DNA from: Ferrimonas futtsuensis DSM 18154
GTDB lineage: Bacteria > Pseudomonadota > Gammaproteobacteria > Enterobacterales > Shewanellaceae
Direction: 5' to 3'
NCBI RefSeq assembly: GCF_000422645.1
Contig: NZ_AUGL01000007.1
Span: 124,001 to 188,000 of the forward strand
DNA: 64,000 nucleotides
This document shows positions 45,269 through 56,807 of the stretch, one piece after another. The number at the start of each line of letters is the position of its first letter. Positions within the stretch are counted from its first letter, which is position 1. The translations under genes were made by a program, and so were the position numbers. A model generated the notes under the pieces. It worked only from the letters and a program-made list of their open reading frames with translations. It searched no databases and was not told the DNA's origin.

Positions 45269-46213
45269 TCAGGGCAGCAAGCTTTCCTGATCTGCTCCCT
45301 CTTTATCAACCACCACGGGCATCATGTGCTCGCGGGTCAGGCCCAGCTTGATGGAGGCGTAGCTGGCCACATAGATGGAGGAGAAGGTACCGAAACCGAT
45401 GCCCAGCAGCAGCGCGGTGGCGAAGCCGTGGATCATGGAGCCACCCTGAACGAACAGGGCGATCACCACAAACAGGGTGGTGCCAGTGGTGATGATGGTC
45501 CGGCTCATGGTCTGGGTCACCGAGGTGTTGACCACGTGTTCAGGGGTCCCCTTACGCATCTTGCGGAAGTTCTCCCGAACCCGGTCGAACACCACGATGG
45601 TGTCGTTGAGCGAGTAACCCACCACCGCCAGTACCGCCGCCAGCACCGTCAGGTCGAACTCCAGGAAAAAGAAGGAGAACACACCCAGGGTAACGGTCAC
45701 GTCGTGCACCAGGGCCGCGACCGCGCCCAGGGCCAGACGCCACTCGAAGCGGAACGCCACATAGGCCAGGATACAGATGATGGCGGTCAGTACGGCCAGG
45801 CCGCCCTGCTCTGCCAGCTCCTTACCCACCTGAGGGCCGACGAATTCAACGCGCTTGATTACCGCGTCGGATTCCAGGCTGCGGGCCGCATTCTCGATGC
45901 GGGACACCATCTCGTTGCCCTTACCCGCCTTGGGCGGAACACGGACAATCAGGTCGGTGGCCGCACCGAAGTGCTGGACGATCACCCCTTCCACGCCCTG
46001 GGCTTCCACGGCCTTGCGCAGTTCGGAGGTACCCTTGGCTTCGGAGTAGACAATCTCTACGACGGTACCGCCGGTGAAATCCAGACCCCAGTTGATGCCT
46101 CGGGTGGCCAGAGAGGCCACAGACGCCGCCATCAGCAGCAGGGAGATCAGGCTGATCACCCGTGCGTGCTTCAGGAAATCAACGGTCTTGTTCAGTTTTA
46201 ACAGTTCAAACAT
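45269..46213 (-). CDS. secF: SecF, protein translocase subunit
   Basis: This 314-residue inner-membrane protein has six helices. With SecD it forms the proton-driven accessory complex that pulls secreted proteins out of SecYEG. Diagnostic segments are INWGLDFTGGTVVEI, VGYSLNDTIVVFDRVREN and the GTTLFVVIALFVQGGSMI helix. It is nine bases from secD in the order yajC-secD-secF. Confidence 0.97.
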   Translation of the reverse strand: MFELLKLNKTVDFLKHARVISLISLLLMAASVASLATRGINWGLDFTGGTVVEIVYSEAKGTSELRKAVEAQGVEGVIVQHFGAATDLIVRVPPKAGKGNEMVSRIENAARSLESDAVIKRVEFVGPQVGKELAEQGGLAVLTAIICILAYVAFRFEWRLALGAVAALVHDVTVTLGVFSFFFLEFDLTVLAAVLAVVGYSLNDTIVVFDRVRENFRKMRKGTPEHVVNTSVTQTMSRTIITTGTTLFVVIALFVQGGSMIHGFATALLLGIGFGTFSSIYVASYASIKLGLTREHMMPVVVDKEGADQESLLP

Positions 46214-46222
46214 GACAGCCCC

Positions 46223-48064
46223 TTAAATCGACAGCTTCTTGAGACGCTTGCCGCCCCAGAGACCGTTAACAACGGCACGGGTGCCGACGATGGCGGTAAA
46301 CATGGAAGTGGCGATACCGATCATCAGGGTCACTGCGAAACCTTTCACCGGTCCCGTACCCACGGCGAACAGAATCAGCGCGGTCAGCAGGGTGGTGATG
46401 TTGGCATCGGCAATGGTGGAGAAGGCGTTGGCATAGCCTTCATGGATCGCCTGCTGAACGCTGCGACCCGCCTTGAGCTCCTCACGGATACGCTCGAAGA
46501 TCAGTACGTTGCCATCCACCGCCATACCCACCGTCAGTACGATACCGGCGATACCGGGCATGGTCAGAGTGGCACCGGGGATCATCGACATGATGCCCAC
46601 CATCAGCACGATGTTGGCCACCAGGGCGCCCACGGCGATGAAACCAAACTTACGGTAGTAGACCGCCATAAACAGGATGGTGGCCACCAGGCCGGAGAGC
46701 ATCGCGGCCATACCGTTGTCGATGTTTTCCTGACCCATGGAGGGACCGATGGTGCTCTCCTGAACGATGGTGATCGGCGCAATCAGGGCACCGGCACGCA
46801 ACAGCAGGGCCAGCTTCTGAGCCTCCTGAGGGGTATCCAGGCCGGTGATGCGGAAGCTGCGACCCAGGCGAGCCTGGATGGTGGCGGTGTTGATCACCTC
46901 TTCATGCTTATCGAACTTGGGAGAACCGTCGGGGTTACGCTCGCCGGTGGACTTGTACTCGATGAAGACGGTGGCCATCGCCTTGCCGATCTTGTCCCGG
47001 GTCCAGTCCGCCATCTTGTTGCCACCGGTGGCATCCAGGTTGATGCTCACCTGAGGCTGGCTGGTCTCGCTGAAGCCGGACTGGGCGCCGGTGATGTGAT
47101 CACCGGTGAGGATCACCCGCTTGTCCAGCAGCACAGGGCGGCCGTCGGAATCTTCAAACAGCTGAGAGCCCGGGGGCACGCGGCCACGAACCGCGGCACC
47201 CAGATCGGCTCCCTCGGTCACCATGCGGAACTCCAGGGTCGCCGTCGCACCCAGGATCTCCTTGGCACGGGCGGTGTCCTGAACACCAGGCAGTTCGACC
47301 ACGATGCGGTTGGATCCCTGCTGCTGAACCACAGGTTCGGCCACACCCAGTTCGTTCACCCGGTTACGCAAAATGGTGATGTTCTGCTGCAGGGCATACT
47401 TCTGAACTTCGGCCAGGTACGCCTCGCCCATGGTGACGTTCAGGGTCAGATCGTTGTCTTCGAACAGCAGGTTGGGGTTACGCAGCTTGAGGAAGTCCTC
47501 GGCCTTGACCAGGGTCTCCTCGTCGCGGAAGCGGATCTCAATGCCCTTGGCGCCGGCGCGAATGCCGGCATAACGCAGCTTTTCACCACGCAGATCGGCA
47601 CGAAAATCGGTGACCAGCTGGGTCTCCTGCTTGCGCACCGCTTCGCTCATGTCCACCTCCATCAGGAAGTGGACACCACCACGAAGATCCAGACCCAGCT
47701 TCATCGGGCTGCCACCGATGGCGGCCAGCCAGTCGGGAGTGGCCGGGGCCAGGTTCAGGGCCACGAAGTAATCGTCCCCCAGCTCCTTGGACACCAGGTC
47801 CTTGGCCTTCAGCTGATCGTCACCGTTGTTGAATCGGATCAGGATCTGGCCATTTTCCAGCTCAGCCCGCTTGATGGTCAAACCCTGGGACTCCACCGCA
47901 GATTGCAGTCGGGTCAGGGTAGACGGCGTCACCTCGGCGTTACGGCCAGCGGAGATCTGCAGGGCAGGATCTTCACCAAACACGTTCGGCAAGGCGTAAA
48001 GAGCACCAATGGCGATGATGAACACCACCATCAGGCTCTTCCATAATGGATATTTATTCAGCAC
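46223..48064 (-). CDS. secD: SecD, protein translocase subunit
   Basis: This 613-residue inner-membrane protein starts [20 protein letters not shown], very close to E. coli SecD. It has the first periplasmic domain with [16 protein letters not shown] and the transmembrane motif [17 protein letters not shown], whose aspartate is used in proton-driven translocation. The length is as expected (E. coli 615). Confidence 0.97.
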   Translation of the reverse strand: MLNKYPLWKSLMVVFIIAIGALYALPNVFGEDPALQISAGRNAEVTPSTLTRLQSAVESQGLTIKRAELENGQILIRFNNGDDQLKAKDLVSKELGDDYFVALNLAPATPDWLAAIGGSPMKLGLDLRGGVHFLMEVDMSEAVRKQETQLVTDFRADLRGEKLRYAGIRAGAKGIEIRFRDEETLVKAEDFLKLRNPNLLFEDNDLTLNVTMGEAYLAEVQKYALQQNITILRNRVNELGVAEPVVQQQGSNRIVVELPGVQDTARAKEILGATATLEFRMVTEGADLGAAVRGRVPPGSQLFEDSDGRPVLLDKRVILTGDHITGAQSGFSETSQPQVSINLDATGGNKMADWTRDKIGKAMATVFIEYKSTGERNPDGSPKFDKHEEVINTATIQARLGRSFRITGLDTPQEAQKLALLLRAGALIAPITIVQESTIGPSMGQENIDNGMAAMLSGLVATILFMAVYYRKFGFIAVGALVANIVLMVGIMSMIPGATLTMPGIAGIVLTVGMAVDGNVLIFERIREELKAGRSVQQAIHEGYANAFSTIADANITTLLTALILFAVGTGPVKGFAVTLMIGIATSMFTAIVGTRAVVNGLWGGKRLKKLSI

Positions 48065-48085
48065 CGCTGTGCCCTCTCAACCAAC

Positions 48086-48415
48086 TTACAGAGACTGCAG
48101 GGAACCCTTAGGCAGAACAGCAGTGATAAAGCTCTTCTGGATGGTGACGTTGGTCTGATCGTTCAGGGACAGAACCACGAAATCATCGTCCTCTTTGATC
48201 TTGGCAATCTTGCCAACCAGACCACCGTTGGTCAGGACCTCGTCACCCTTGCTCAGGGAGGACATCAGATTCTTGTGATCCTTGGTGCGCTTGGCCTGGG
48301 GACGGTAGATCATGAAGTAGAAGATCAGACCGAATACCACCAGCATGATCAGGGTTTGCAGACCGCCACCCTGGGGGGCGGCACCAGCTTCAGCGTATGC
48401 CATTGGAATTAACAT
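48086..48415 (-). CDS. yajC: YajC, SecDF-associated membrane protein
   Basis: This 109-residue protein has one N-terminal membrane helix (LIMLVVFGLIFYFMIYRPQ) and the conserved cytosolic RPQAKRTKDHKNLMSSLSKGDEV. It associates with SecDF. Position between tgt and secD is the standard gammaproteobacterial order. Confidence 0.96.
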   Translation of the reverse strand: MLIPMAYAEAGAAPQGGGLQTLIMLVVFGLIFYFMIYRPQAKRTKDHKNLMSSLSKGDEVLTNGGLVGKIAKIKEDDDFVVLSLNDQTNVTIQKSFITAVLPKGSLQSL

Positions 48416-48442
48416 AGTGGTTCTCTTTTAGTTCTCTGTTAG

Positions 48443-49576
<1,134 letters not shown>

Positions 49577-49722
49577 TTAGTGCCAGATAAACAGTCTGAC
49601 GAAATACACATGCTCTTGGCATGAAATACAAAATGTGGATTCAGGTAGCGGATTTCAAGGGAGCCAGTGAGATGGGGATCAAAAAACCCCGAAAACCTGC
49701 GCCCCTGGGGCTCCAAACGCCG

Positions 49723-49751
49723 AAAAACAGAGCGCCGCCCAGGGGCGGCGC
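49723..49751 (-). terminator. Terminator after queA
   Basis: The stem GCGCCGCCC/GGGCGGCGC with loop AG (49732-49751), then on the minus strand CTCTGTTTTT. This terminator between queA and tgt suggests that tgt has its own promoter in the 204-base gap. Confidence 0.8.
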
Positions 49752-49771
49752 ATCAAATCGGGATCCGGAAT

Positions 49772-50842
49772 CTACTCCACCTCGCCGTGGAGCTTCTCAT
49801 CCCGGTTGATGAACATGGCATCACCATAACTGAAGAACCTGTACCGGTTCTCAACGGCGTGCCGATAGGCGTTCATCACATTGTCCTGACCGGCAAAGGC
49901 ACTGACCAGCATGATCAGGGTGGACTCGGGCAGGTGGAAATTGGTGACCATGGCATCCACCAGCTGGAAACGGTAACCGGGGTAGATGAAGATGCTGGTG
50001 TCGGCAGCGAACGCCTCCAGCATCCCGGTCTTGGCCAGGGTCGCCTGAGCGGCAGACTCCAGAGAGCGTACCGAGGTGGTTCCCACGGCCACCACCCGGC
50101 CACCATTGGCCTTAGTGCGGATTACCGCGTCCGCCACCTCCTGAGGCACTTCCGCCCACTCGGAGTGCATATGGTGATCTTCGACCTTGTCGACCCGCAC
50201 CGGCTGGAAGGTGCCCGCCCCCACATGCAGGGTGACATAGGCAAACTCCACCCCTTTGGCTTTCAGTCTGGCCATCATGGTCTCATCGAAGTGCAGGCCG
50301 GCGGTGGGCGCCGCCACCGCGCCGGGGCGCTGGTTGTAGACGGTCTGATAGCGCTCCTTATCGGTCTCCTCATCGGGACGGTCGATATAGGGGGGCAGGG
50401 GCATGTGGCCGATGGCGTCGAGAATCGAGAGGACCGGGGTATCGCCGTGAAACTCGATCTCAAACAGGGCATCGTGACGGGCCACCATGGTGGCGCTGAT
50501 CCCCTGGTCGAACACCAGCTCGGTGCCGGGCTTGGGCGACTTGGAGGAGCGCACATGGGCCAGCACCCGGCGGGTATCCATGACCCGTTCCACCAGTACC
50601 TCAATCTTGCCACCTGAGGCCTTCTTGCCGTAGACACGAGCCGGAATCACCCGGGTGTTGTTGAACACCAGCAGGTCTCCGTCATGGAGCAGGTCAAGCA
50701 GATCCGGAAACTGACTGTCCACCAGATGGCCACTGTTGCCATCCAGGTGCAGCAAGCGTGATGCGCTGCGCTCCTCGGTGGGATAGCGGGCAATCAGTTC
50801 ATCGGGAAGGTCAAATTGGAAGTCGGCAACCTGCATACTCAT
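49772..50842 (-). CDS. queA: QueA, SAM:tRNA ribosyltransferase-isomerase
   Basis: QueA transfers and isomerises the ribosyl part of SAM onto preQ1-tRNA to give epoxyqueuosine. The 356-residue protein shows [46 protein letters not shown] and [19 protein letters not shown] 50842 and ATG 50836 are both possible; the latter gives MQVADFQF, closer to E. coli. The island begins just upstream of its promoter. Confidence 0.97.
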   Translation of the reverse strand: MSMQVADFQFDLPDELIARYPTEERSASRLLHLDGNSGHLVDSQFPDLLDLLHDGDLLVFNNTRVIPARVYGKKASGGKIEVLVERVMDTRRVLAHVRSSKSPKPGTELVFDQGISATMVARHDALFEIEFHGDTPVLSILDAIGHMPLPPYIDRPDEETDKERYQTVYNQRPGAVAAPTAGLHFDETMMARLKAKGVEFAYVTLHVGAGTFQPVRVDKVEDHHMHSEWAEVPQEVADAVIRTKANGGRVVAVGTTSVRSLESAAQATLAKTGMLEAFAADTSIFIYPGYRFQLVDAMVTNFHLPESTLIMLVSAFAGQDNVMNAYRHAVENRYRFFSYGDAMFINRDEKLHGEVE

Positions 50843-51064
50843 CTACTCTGTGGGCATCACCCCTTAGGGCGGGGGCGCTAGTCTAAGAAGTGAGCGGGCC
50901 ATAATCAAGTTTTCCTATCTATCGCTCGCTTACAGGCTGTGTAACGGTCTTCATAGCTAGTGTAGCTATCAAGATCAGTAAGTTAAATCACCACCACCTT
51001 TACAAAGCTCACAAACCGAGCAACACTGTACAACTATTAACCAGCCAAATAAGTTGCAAAGGTT
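50843..51064. other. Core/island boundary region with palindrome
   Basis: Base composition drops from GC-rich to AT-rich at about 50905. A perfect inverted repeat ATAGCTA-gtg-TAGCTAT (50953-50969) lies 96 bases before the first recombinase gene. It may be a recombinase-binding or attachment core, or the operator of the recombinase promoter. No tRNA or repeat of a core gene end is visible here. Confidence 0.5.
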
Positions 51065-52360
51065 ATGAGGGTCTATGTTTACAAGGATTTAGTAGGCTTA
51101 GCCAGAGTTGAGATCGTGAACACCGATTGCGTCCCAGTAAGCTTTTGCCTCTCCCATTTCATGCTAAGTAGCTTCGCAGCACGCCCATTCAATACGAGAT
51201 ATACGTACGCCAAGGTAATGCTCTTTATCTTTCGATACTTCAAGCTCAATGGAATCTCATTGACTAAACGCGCTCAGGAAGGTCAGTTTTTGACCACGGA
51301 AGAATACAAGGCCTTCAAGCGACACGCAGGCTATAGGGTATCCGAAGACAAAGGAACACTGAAAGGGAGCGTTGCACAACTGCGGTGCGTGCAAAGGCAG
51401 GTTTCCGAAAAAAAACTGGATGACATGATTCATGCCACCCACACATCCAGTGCTCAAGTGGCCGCCAACACTCGAAAATTGCGGTTACGTTTACTTCACG
51501 ACTACCTCAATTATCTATTTACAACGTTTCACGCAACTGCCGCTCCTACCGCACAAGTAAGCATTACATTAGGTCAGCTCTGCAAAGCAATTCGACTCGA
51601 CATCAAGAGTATTAGGAAAGATAACTGCGATGTCCGGGATCCTTATGCTCAGGCAATTCCTGATTCTACTTTTTTTAAGCTGTTGGATATCACCCGTGTG
51701 CACTCTGCTCAAAACCCTTGGAAAGGAGCGAGGTTGCGAAACCAACTCATTGTTGCCCTACTCAGCGAAACAGGTGTCAGGCGCGGTGCCTTGGCCAAGA
51801 TAAAGATCAGCAATTTCAAAAGGAGAGGTGATCAGCACTACCTTTTAGTAACCCGAACTCCAGGCGACCCTACCGACTCGCGCAAACTACCTGCATCCCA
51901 AAAGACCAGAGCACATACAGCCCCCATTAGTAACTCTCTAATGAAGCTTATACGCCACTATATAAATACCGAACGGTCACAATCACAGGCCTCCTTGCAG
52001 CACGACTTTCTCTTAGTGTCGCAAAAAGGAAAAACTGCAGGAATGCCTATCGCCCTTTCTACAATAAACGGATTGTTCAATACTCTGTCTCAAAGGTTGG
52101 AGTTAAGAATCCATCCCCATCTGCTACGTCACAAGTGGAATGAAATTTTTAGCATGAAGGCCAAAGCTCAAGGGTACTCCATGGAACAGATTGAAGACCT
52201 AAGAAAATACGCCATGGGATGGTCGATTAACAGCTCAATGGGCTCTTTATACAACGAGTTTCATAATGCCATATCAGTCCTGCAAATTGCCCAAGCGCGC
52301 CAGAAGGCATTTTTGACAGACGGAGAGTGTGAGAATGTCAATAAAGCCCATTCAAAGTGA
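51065..52360 (+). CDS. Tyrosine recombinase 1 of the island (GmtY/TnpA-like)
   Basis: This 431-residue protein has an N-terminal SAM-like DNA-binding part and a C-terminal catalytic domain with the full tyrosine-recombinase set: R239 (SETGVRRGALAKIK), K280, H352 and R355 (HPHLLRHKW), W386 in the second-His position (GWSINSS) and nucleophile Y396 (SLYNEF). It should cut and rejoin DNA at an attachment site. The next gene overlaps its end by 26 bases. It could be the GmtY or Tn554 TnpA equivalent; I could not compare sequences. Confidence 0.88.
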   Translation: MRVYVYKDLVGLARVEIVNTDCVPVSFCLSHFMLSSFAARPFNTRYTYAKVMLFIFRYFKLNGISLTKRAQEGQFLTTEEYKAFKRHAGYRVSEDKGTLKGSVAQLRCVQRQVSEKKLDDMIHATHTSSAQVAANTRKLRLRLLHDYLNYLFTTFHATAAPTAQVSITLGQLCKAIRLDIKSIRKDNCDVRDPYAQAIPDSTFFKLLDITRVHSAQNPWKGARLRNQLIVALLSETGVRRGALAKIKISNFKRRGDQHYLLVTRTPGDPTDSRKLPASQKTRAHTAPISNSLMKLIRHYINTERSQSQASLQHDFLLVSQKGKTAGMPIALSTINGLFNTLSQRLELRIHPHLLRHKWNEIFSMKAKAQGYSMEQIEDLRKYAMGWSINSSMGSLYNEFHNAISVLQIAQARQKAFLTDGECENVNKAHSK

Positions 52361-53993
52361 CTCCACCTCTACAACTAAGCGACAGCTACTCCTTGCTAGG
52401 AACGACGCTTATGCATTTGATCCTCAGAGCAACGAATGGCTACTCGATCTTAATGATCATATCCATCTTCACTGGATTGCAGAGCGACAGTGGAGTTACG
52501 AAGGAGAGCAAACCGCTCGCAAGCTTTTGGCCTACATAGCCCAGCACTTTGCTCCATCCACAGTCAATAACTACAGTTACGCACTTAAATTTCTCACAAG
52601 CCCACTAGATTTGACTGCTCTGAAAATACAGTGGCCGAATCTACGTGACTCGCGGAAAATCTTGTTGACAAGTCTTTTGAGCCACTGGCAAGACGCCGAA
52701 CTTCCTGAGCTTGCAGCATTAGCCAAGTTTGCCAAAAACCACTGCCCTCCAGTTCCACCCAAAAAGGTGTTAGACCCGGAGAAAGGCACCTACAGTGAGT
52801 ATGAATACGCCTCGATCCGAAAAGAGCTGTACGCTGCGACACAAAAACAGCTTCGAAGGATTCAGGACCCTGAAATCAACCTGCTTTCACCAGAGGCATT
52901 AAGTGACTTTGGCACCCTTGTGGCACTGCAACTAATGATTGGCATCACCAGACGCCCGTGCCAATTAGTGCAAGTAAAGTGGTCAGACATTTTACCGATT
53001 GGAGCCAGCTTCTCTGATCACCGCTTTGATGCTCCCACCCCAGAGCAAGAACCTCAGTTTAGTGATGTAGATGGACTCCATGTGCGCACTTTCAGAGGAA
53101 AAGATGGTCAATTTCGTGCTGACCTGGAAAGACGTTCGCACCCTCTTTCTCCAGAGTTGTCCACACTCATCAGAATTTACCGTCAAGCCTATTTATGCAC
53201 TCTATTAAGCTGCTTGAAAAAACAGCGGATAACCCTGCCTGAAACAGAACAGCAAACACTCTTCCAAAGATGCCCAGTGTTCGCAGCACCCAGCTTGTTC
53301 AAAACCGAGTTTGGCTCCAAAGCCATCCTATTCCAAGCATTGGGATCAAACTCCGAAGCATATCATTGCACCTACTCTAAATTGAATAATGCCATGAGGG
53401 TTTACCAAAAACGTCTCAACCTTACCAGTGATCGCATTGCCGATGACAAGCTACTCCTAGGCAACAATCGTCTTCGCCACCATGTACTCACCGAGGGGGC
53501 TCGCCAAGGTTTACCTTTGGCCTATTTAGCAGCCATTACCGGAGTAACGATTCACACGGTTCGAGCATATGTCGACTTATCGTTTGAAGCCCGGCTCGAC
53601 ATCGACGGCCGGATGGCCCTGTCTCAGGTTCTACGCAAATTTGGCAAGCAGTCTCTCGCAGAAGTTCAGCAAGAAAACTATTTCATGGTGAAGGATGAGT
53701 TTGACCAAGAACTGGGGTGGCAGCACAGTCAAATCGACTGCGCGCTGTGCCCGCACAAGCAAAATAATTGTGCTCGGCTGGCTTGCTATCCTTGTAGCAA
53801 CTTTCGCCCTCACCCGAAAGGGGATCACCATCGTTCACTTGTTCTGGCTAAGCGAAAGATGGAACTCAATCAAAGGAATGGAGCTTCTAAAAGCACCCTA
53901 AAACACCTACGCCTCATAGTGCTGTACATCGAAGCCACCATCTGTGTATGCCATCAATACAACTTGGCAGAGAAAGGGGTGGGAAATGACTGA
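52335..53993 (+). CDS. Tyrosine recombinase-like protein 2 with C-terminal zinc finger
   Basis: This 552-residue protein has R206 (GITRRPCQLVQVKW), a NNRLRHHVLTEGARQ box (N378 replaces the usual histidine, R381 kept) and Y412 (VRAYVDL). A cysteine cluster C469, C472, C479, C484, C487 (CALCPHKQNNCARLACYPC) follows, as in some TnpB/GmtZ-like integrases. ATG 52335 has GGAG nine bases upstream. It may be catalytically changed and act with protein 1. It overlaps protein 3 by eight bases. Confidence 0.82.
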   Translation: MSIKPIQSDSTSTTKRQLLLARNDAYAFDPQSNEWLLDLNDHIHLHWIAERQWSYEGEQTARKLLAYIAQHFAPSTVNNYSYALKFLTSPLDLTALKIQWPNLRDSRKILLTSLLSHWQDAELPELAALAKFAKNHCPPVPPKKVLDPEKGTYSEYEYASIRKELYAATQKQLRRIQDPEINLLSPEALSDFGTLVALQLMIGITRRPCQLVQVKWSDILPIGASFSDHRFDAPTPEQEPQFSDVDGLHVRTFRGKDGQFRADLERRSHPLSPELSTLIRIYRQAYLCTLLSCLKKQRITLPETEQQTLFQRCPVFAAPSLFKTEFGSKAILFQALGSNSEAYHCTYSKLNNAMRVYQKRLNLTSDRIADDKLLLGNNRLRHHVLTEGARQGLPLAYLAAITGVTIHTVRAYVDLSFEARLDIDGRMALSQVLRKFGKQSLAEVQQENYFMVKDEFDQELGWQHSQIDCALCPHKQNNCARLACYPCSNFRPHPKGDHHRSLVLAKRKMELNQRNGASKSTLKHLRLIVLYIEATICVCHQYNLAEKGVGND

Positions 53994-56322
53994 GCTAAAC
54001 CAATTTATCCGGGAGCAATCAGCATTCATACATAAGTTGCAAGAGGCCAGTCTGACGGGCTGGCTTACACCGCTAGGAAAGCCAGCCAGTTGGAACGACA
54101 TCGGATGGGAGTATCACTATCCTAATGGAACAAAACTAACCTGTTATTTCTGCGATCATACCGTTTTGGTGCCCAGGCGGACTTTATGTCATCAGCCGGA
54201 TAAACTTCTTCCTGAAGCTGAGCGTCACCTTTTGATGGCCTATGCCATTGAGCTAAGTGCCACATGCGTAAGCCACTCGAATAAGCAAAGAAAGCACACT
54301 GCAGCAAGGCATTGGCTGGGAATCCTAGGTGACAATCCGGCCCGGGTAGGTCATGGACAACTGCTCCAAGCCTATGACCTTGTGCTTAAGAGCTGTAAAC
54401 CCAAAACCCGACCTCTCAAGTTCTTTATCCAGTGGCTGAAGGATAATGGTTTGGTCCCGCATACAATACCAATGCCTCCTCAAGACTACGGAGAGGACAA
54501 CCTATTAGGCGACGAAGCCATAGATCGGCTCAAGCGACAGCGTCCTAGAGATCAAAGCTTGCTAGCGCTTGGCGCTATCACTCACCACACGATTCCACCA
54601 GATCGTGATCGCTGGGCATTGCACCCACTCTCCCTACAACGAGACGCCCTTACTTGCGCCATCGCCACTCTGGCAATGAGCTCTCCCAATCGTGTAGCAG
54701 CAGAGCAAACTGTACTAGCTAAGCAATCTTTGAGATGTGAAACCCGAAGAAACAAATCAAATAAGCTACAGAAGGTCTATTCGTTGGTTTGGAGTGGTTC
54801 AAAAGGTATCGGAGATTTTCAGAATCACATACTGGCAGAGATGGCAGAGGGCGTAGCCCGCTGCCTTAATTACTTTGCTAAAGCCTGTGAGCCCGGTCGA
54901 ATACTAGCTCGCTTTTACTCCTCACCTTCACGGCCCCTACGCACACTCTTAGGAAGCTATACGCCTTCAGGTGATTTGCTCAGCAAACTGAACTTAAATC
55001 CAGAACAGCCCATCAACATGTTTCACTTAGGGTATCTACTTGGCTTTTATAGTGAATCTGAGGAAGTAATCACAATCAATAAAAGTGCTCAAAACCCTAG
55101 CCCAGCTCCGCACGAGTTCTCGAACAAAGTCCAGCATGAGAACAAGCCCGTCTGGCAACTATCCACAAGAGACCTCATCATCAATGATAGCCACAATATA
55201 TCGACTCTACTGGGGGTAAAATTAAGTCCGAAAACACTATCATCCCTGCTGGGTATTCACTCAAACAGTATCACAGTTACCGAGCTTCAATCTCATTGGA
55301 TTGAGCATATCTATCATCATCTTCTTCCAGGTTTCCCTATAGGCCGCAACCGCTCAAAACACAATAGGATTCGTTATGACCAAGCCCTTTTTTGCCTACT
55401 CGGAACTCAGTTTTATCTGAACGGAAAAACAGCTGGAAACTACCCTACCTGCAGAAGTCCATACAGTTTAGTTCCGATTTCAGCAATCGGTAACCATGTC
55501 TCCTCATCGTTGAGCTCAATGCAACGAGGAAAAAACATCTTCGAACGTCATGGCTTTGATCGAAGCTTTGGACTCACTCCGCACCAATTTCGCCATTGGT
55601 TGACTGATGAAGCAGACCGACGCGGTGTAGTCCAAACCATAAACAACCTGTGGGGTGGGCGCAAAAATCCAGATCAGTTGCTGCATTATGTGCACACGAC
55701 TCATGGTGAGCACGTTGATAAGATAAGTGAAATTTTACTAGTCGATGAAACTGTTCCTGAAAAAGACCACATCAATATCAGGCTCGCAACCATCGACAAG
55801 TATAAAACTGCCACCATGACTCAAGCGAGTATTACGTCCACGGGAATCTGCACTCAAGATCTTGTTACTTCCCCTTGTGACTATCTCAATGATTTCGAGA
55901 CTCAATGCACCCTTTGCTCCAAGTGTGGCACCATCAAAGGTGATAAGTTGGCGACAGACTTATTAAGGAAAGATGAAGAAGTGCAAAAACGCAGACTAAA
56001 AGAAGTAAGTTGCCACCCTAATTTTCCGGCTAGTAACAGTATGCAGGAATGGTATCGCCGGCACTTCGTGAATACTTCTATCCTCGCCGAATTAAACAGC
56101 ACGATTGCCGACCCTTTGATCACTTCAGGCTCACTGATCCGTATTTTGCCAAACAAGAAAGAGATCCGTATCTCAGACTTGGTAAAACGTACGATTGAAC
56201 GTCGAACACTGTCACTACCATGTTCTAAAGAAGCACTTGCGGCAGCATTAGATTTACACCGACTTTCGCCATCTGAAGATAATCCGATGGCTGGCATTCA
56301 AGCTTTACTTAATAAGGAGTGA
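53986..56322 (+). CDS. Large tyrosine recombinase-like protein 3
   Basis: This 778-residue protein has an N-terminal part with a CYFC...C cluster, a long middle region and a C-terminal catalytic-like domain: R236 (MSSPNRVAAEQTVL), H533 and R536 (LTPHQFRHWLTDEADRRG) and Y568 (LLHYVHTTHGEH). A further cysteine group CTLCSKCGTIKGD lies near residue 642. ATG 53986 follows GGGGTGGG and overlaps the previous stop by eight bases. Together the three proteins form a coupled recombination unit. Confidence 0.78.
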   Translation: MTELNQFIREQSAFIHKLQEASLTGWLTPLGKPASWNDIGWEYHYPNGTKLTCYFCDHTVLVPRRTLCHQPDKLLPEAERHLLMAYAIELSATCVSHSNKQRKHTAARHWLGILGDNPARVGHGQLLQAYDLVLKSCKPKTRPLKFFIQWLKDNGLVPHTIPMPPQDYGEDNLLGDEAIDRLKRQRPRDQSLLALGAITHHTIPPDRDRWALHPLSLQRDALTCAIATLAMSSPNRVAAEQTVLAKQSLRCETRRNKSNKLQKVYSLVWSGSKGIGDFQNHILAEMAEGVARCLNYFAKACEPGRILARFYSSPSRPLRTLLGSYTPSGDLLSKLNLNPEQPINMFHLGYLLGFYSESEEVITINKSAQNPSPAPHEFSNKVQHENKPVWQLSTRDLIINDSHNISTLLGVKLSPKTLSSLLGIHSNSITVTELQSHWIEHIYHHLLPGFPIGRNRSKHNRIRYDQALFCLLGTQFYLNGKTAGNYPTCRSPYSLVPISAIGNHVSSSLSSMQRGKNIFERHGFDRSFGLTPHQFRHWLTDEADRRGVVQTINNLWGGRKNPDQLLHYVHTTHGEHVDKISEILLVDETVPEKDHINIRLATIDKYKTATMTQASITSTGICTQDLVTSPCDYLNDFETQCTLCSKCGTIKGDKLATDLLRKDEEVQKRRLKEVSCHPNFPASNSMQEWYRRHFVNTSILAELNSTIADPLITSGSLIRILPNKKEIRISDLVKRTIERRTLSLPCSKEALAAALDLHRLSPSEDNPMAGIQALLNKE

Positions 56323-56324
56323 TC

Positions 56325-56714
56325 GTGGTCGCACCCGCATTGAATACCAAGCAAGTTCGGGAAGTGGAAAGAATACTCATCAGTTGGAGTACTAAACTAA
56401 CCTGGCAGCTATTAGTTGAACGCATCGAAATCGAGCTTGAGATTGCAGTAACGCGGCAAACGCTCAGTAAGTACAGAGCCATTCAGTCGGCCTATAAGCT
56501 CAAGAAGCAGGCTCTAAGAGGCCAGCCCAATCATGATTTTATCGAGTTTACTCAGAAGAATGTGGACACATACCAATCCCTCAGAGCAGCAGAAGCGAAA
56601 GTAGCCGTATTGCAAAGACAGATCGACGCGCAGCTGGTATTCATCCAGAAAATCTTTGAGGAAGCAGACAGCTACCCGCAGCTCAGAGCTCTTCTCATTA
56701 AACTAGCCGACTAA
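56325..56714 (+). CDS. Small HTH/coiled-coil recombination accessory protein (GmtX/TnpC-like)
   Basis: This 129-residue protein has an N-terminal helical part (WSTKLTWQLLVERIEIELEI, TRQTLSKYRAIQSAYKLKK) resembling a winged helix and a C-terminal coiled coil (AAEAKVAVLQRQIDAQLVFIQ). GTG 56325 has AAGGAG five bases upstream and follows the previous stop by two bases. Tn554 has a similarly small TnpC after its two recombinases, and GMT elements have a third partner GmtX; the role here is probably in recombination directionality or DNA binding. Confidence 0.65.
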   Translation: MVAPALNTKQVREVERILISWSTKLTWQLLVERIEIELEIAVTRQTLSKYRAIQSAYKLKKQALRGQPNHDFIEFTQKNVDTYQSLRAAEAKVAVLQRQIDAQLVFIQKIFEEADSYPQLRALLIKLAD

Positions 56715-56807
56715 GCCTTCTAAAAATGTGTAGAACAGAAAGATAGGAAGCACGCCACCATTTCTAATGATCACTGTCACCTCTCCATCAACTGACACTG
56801 GATAGTC

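Noticed and set aside
46442-48046. 534-codon rightward frame opposite secD
   Set aside because: Antisense shadow of a certain gene; His/Gly/Gln-rich with no domain pattern.
50843-51064. tRNA gene or tRNA 3' end as integration site beside queA
   Set aside because: I found no cloverleaf-compatible stems, TTCGA arm or CCA end in this spacer.
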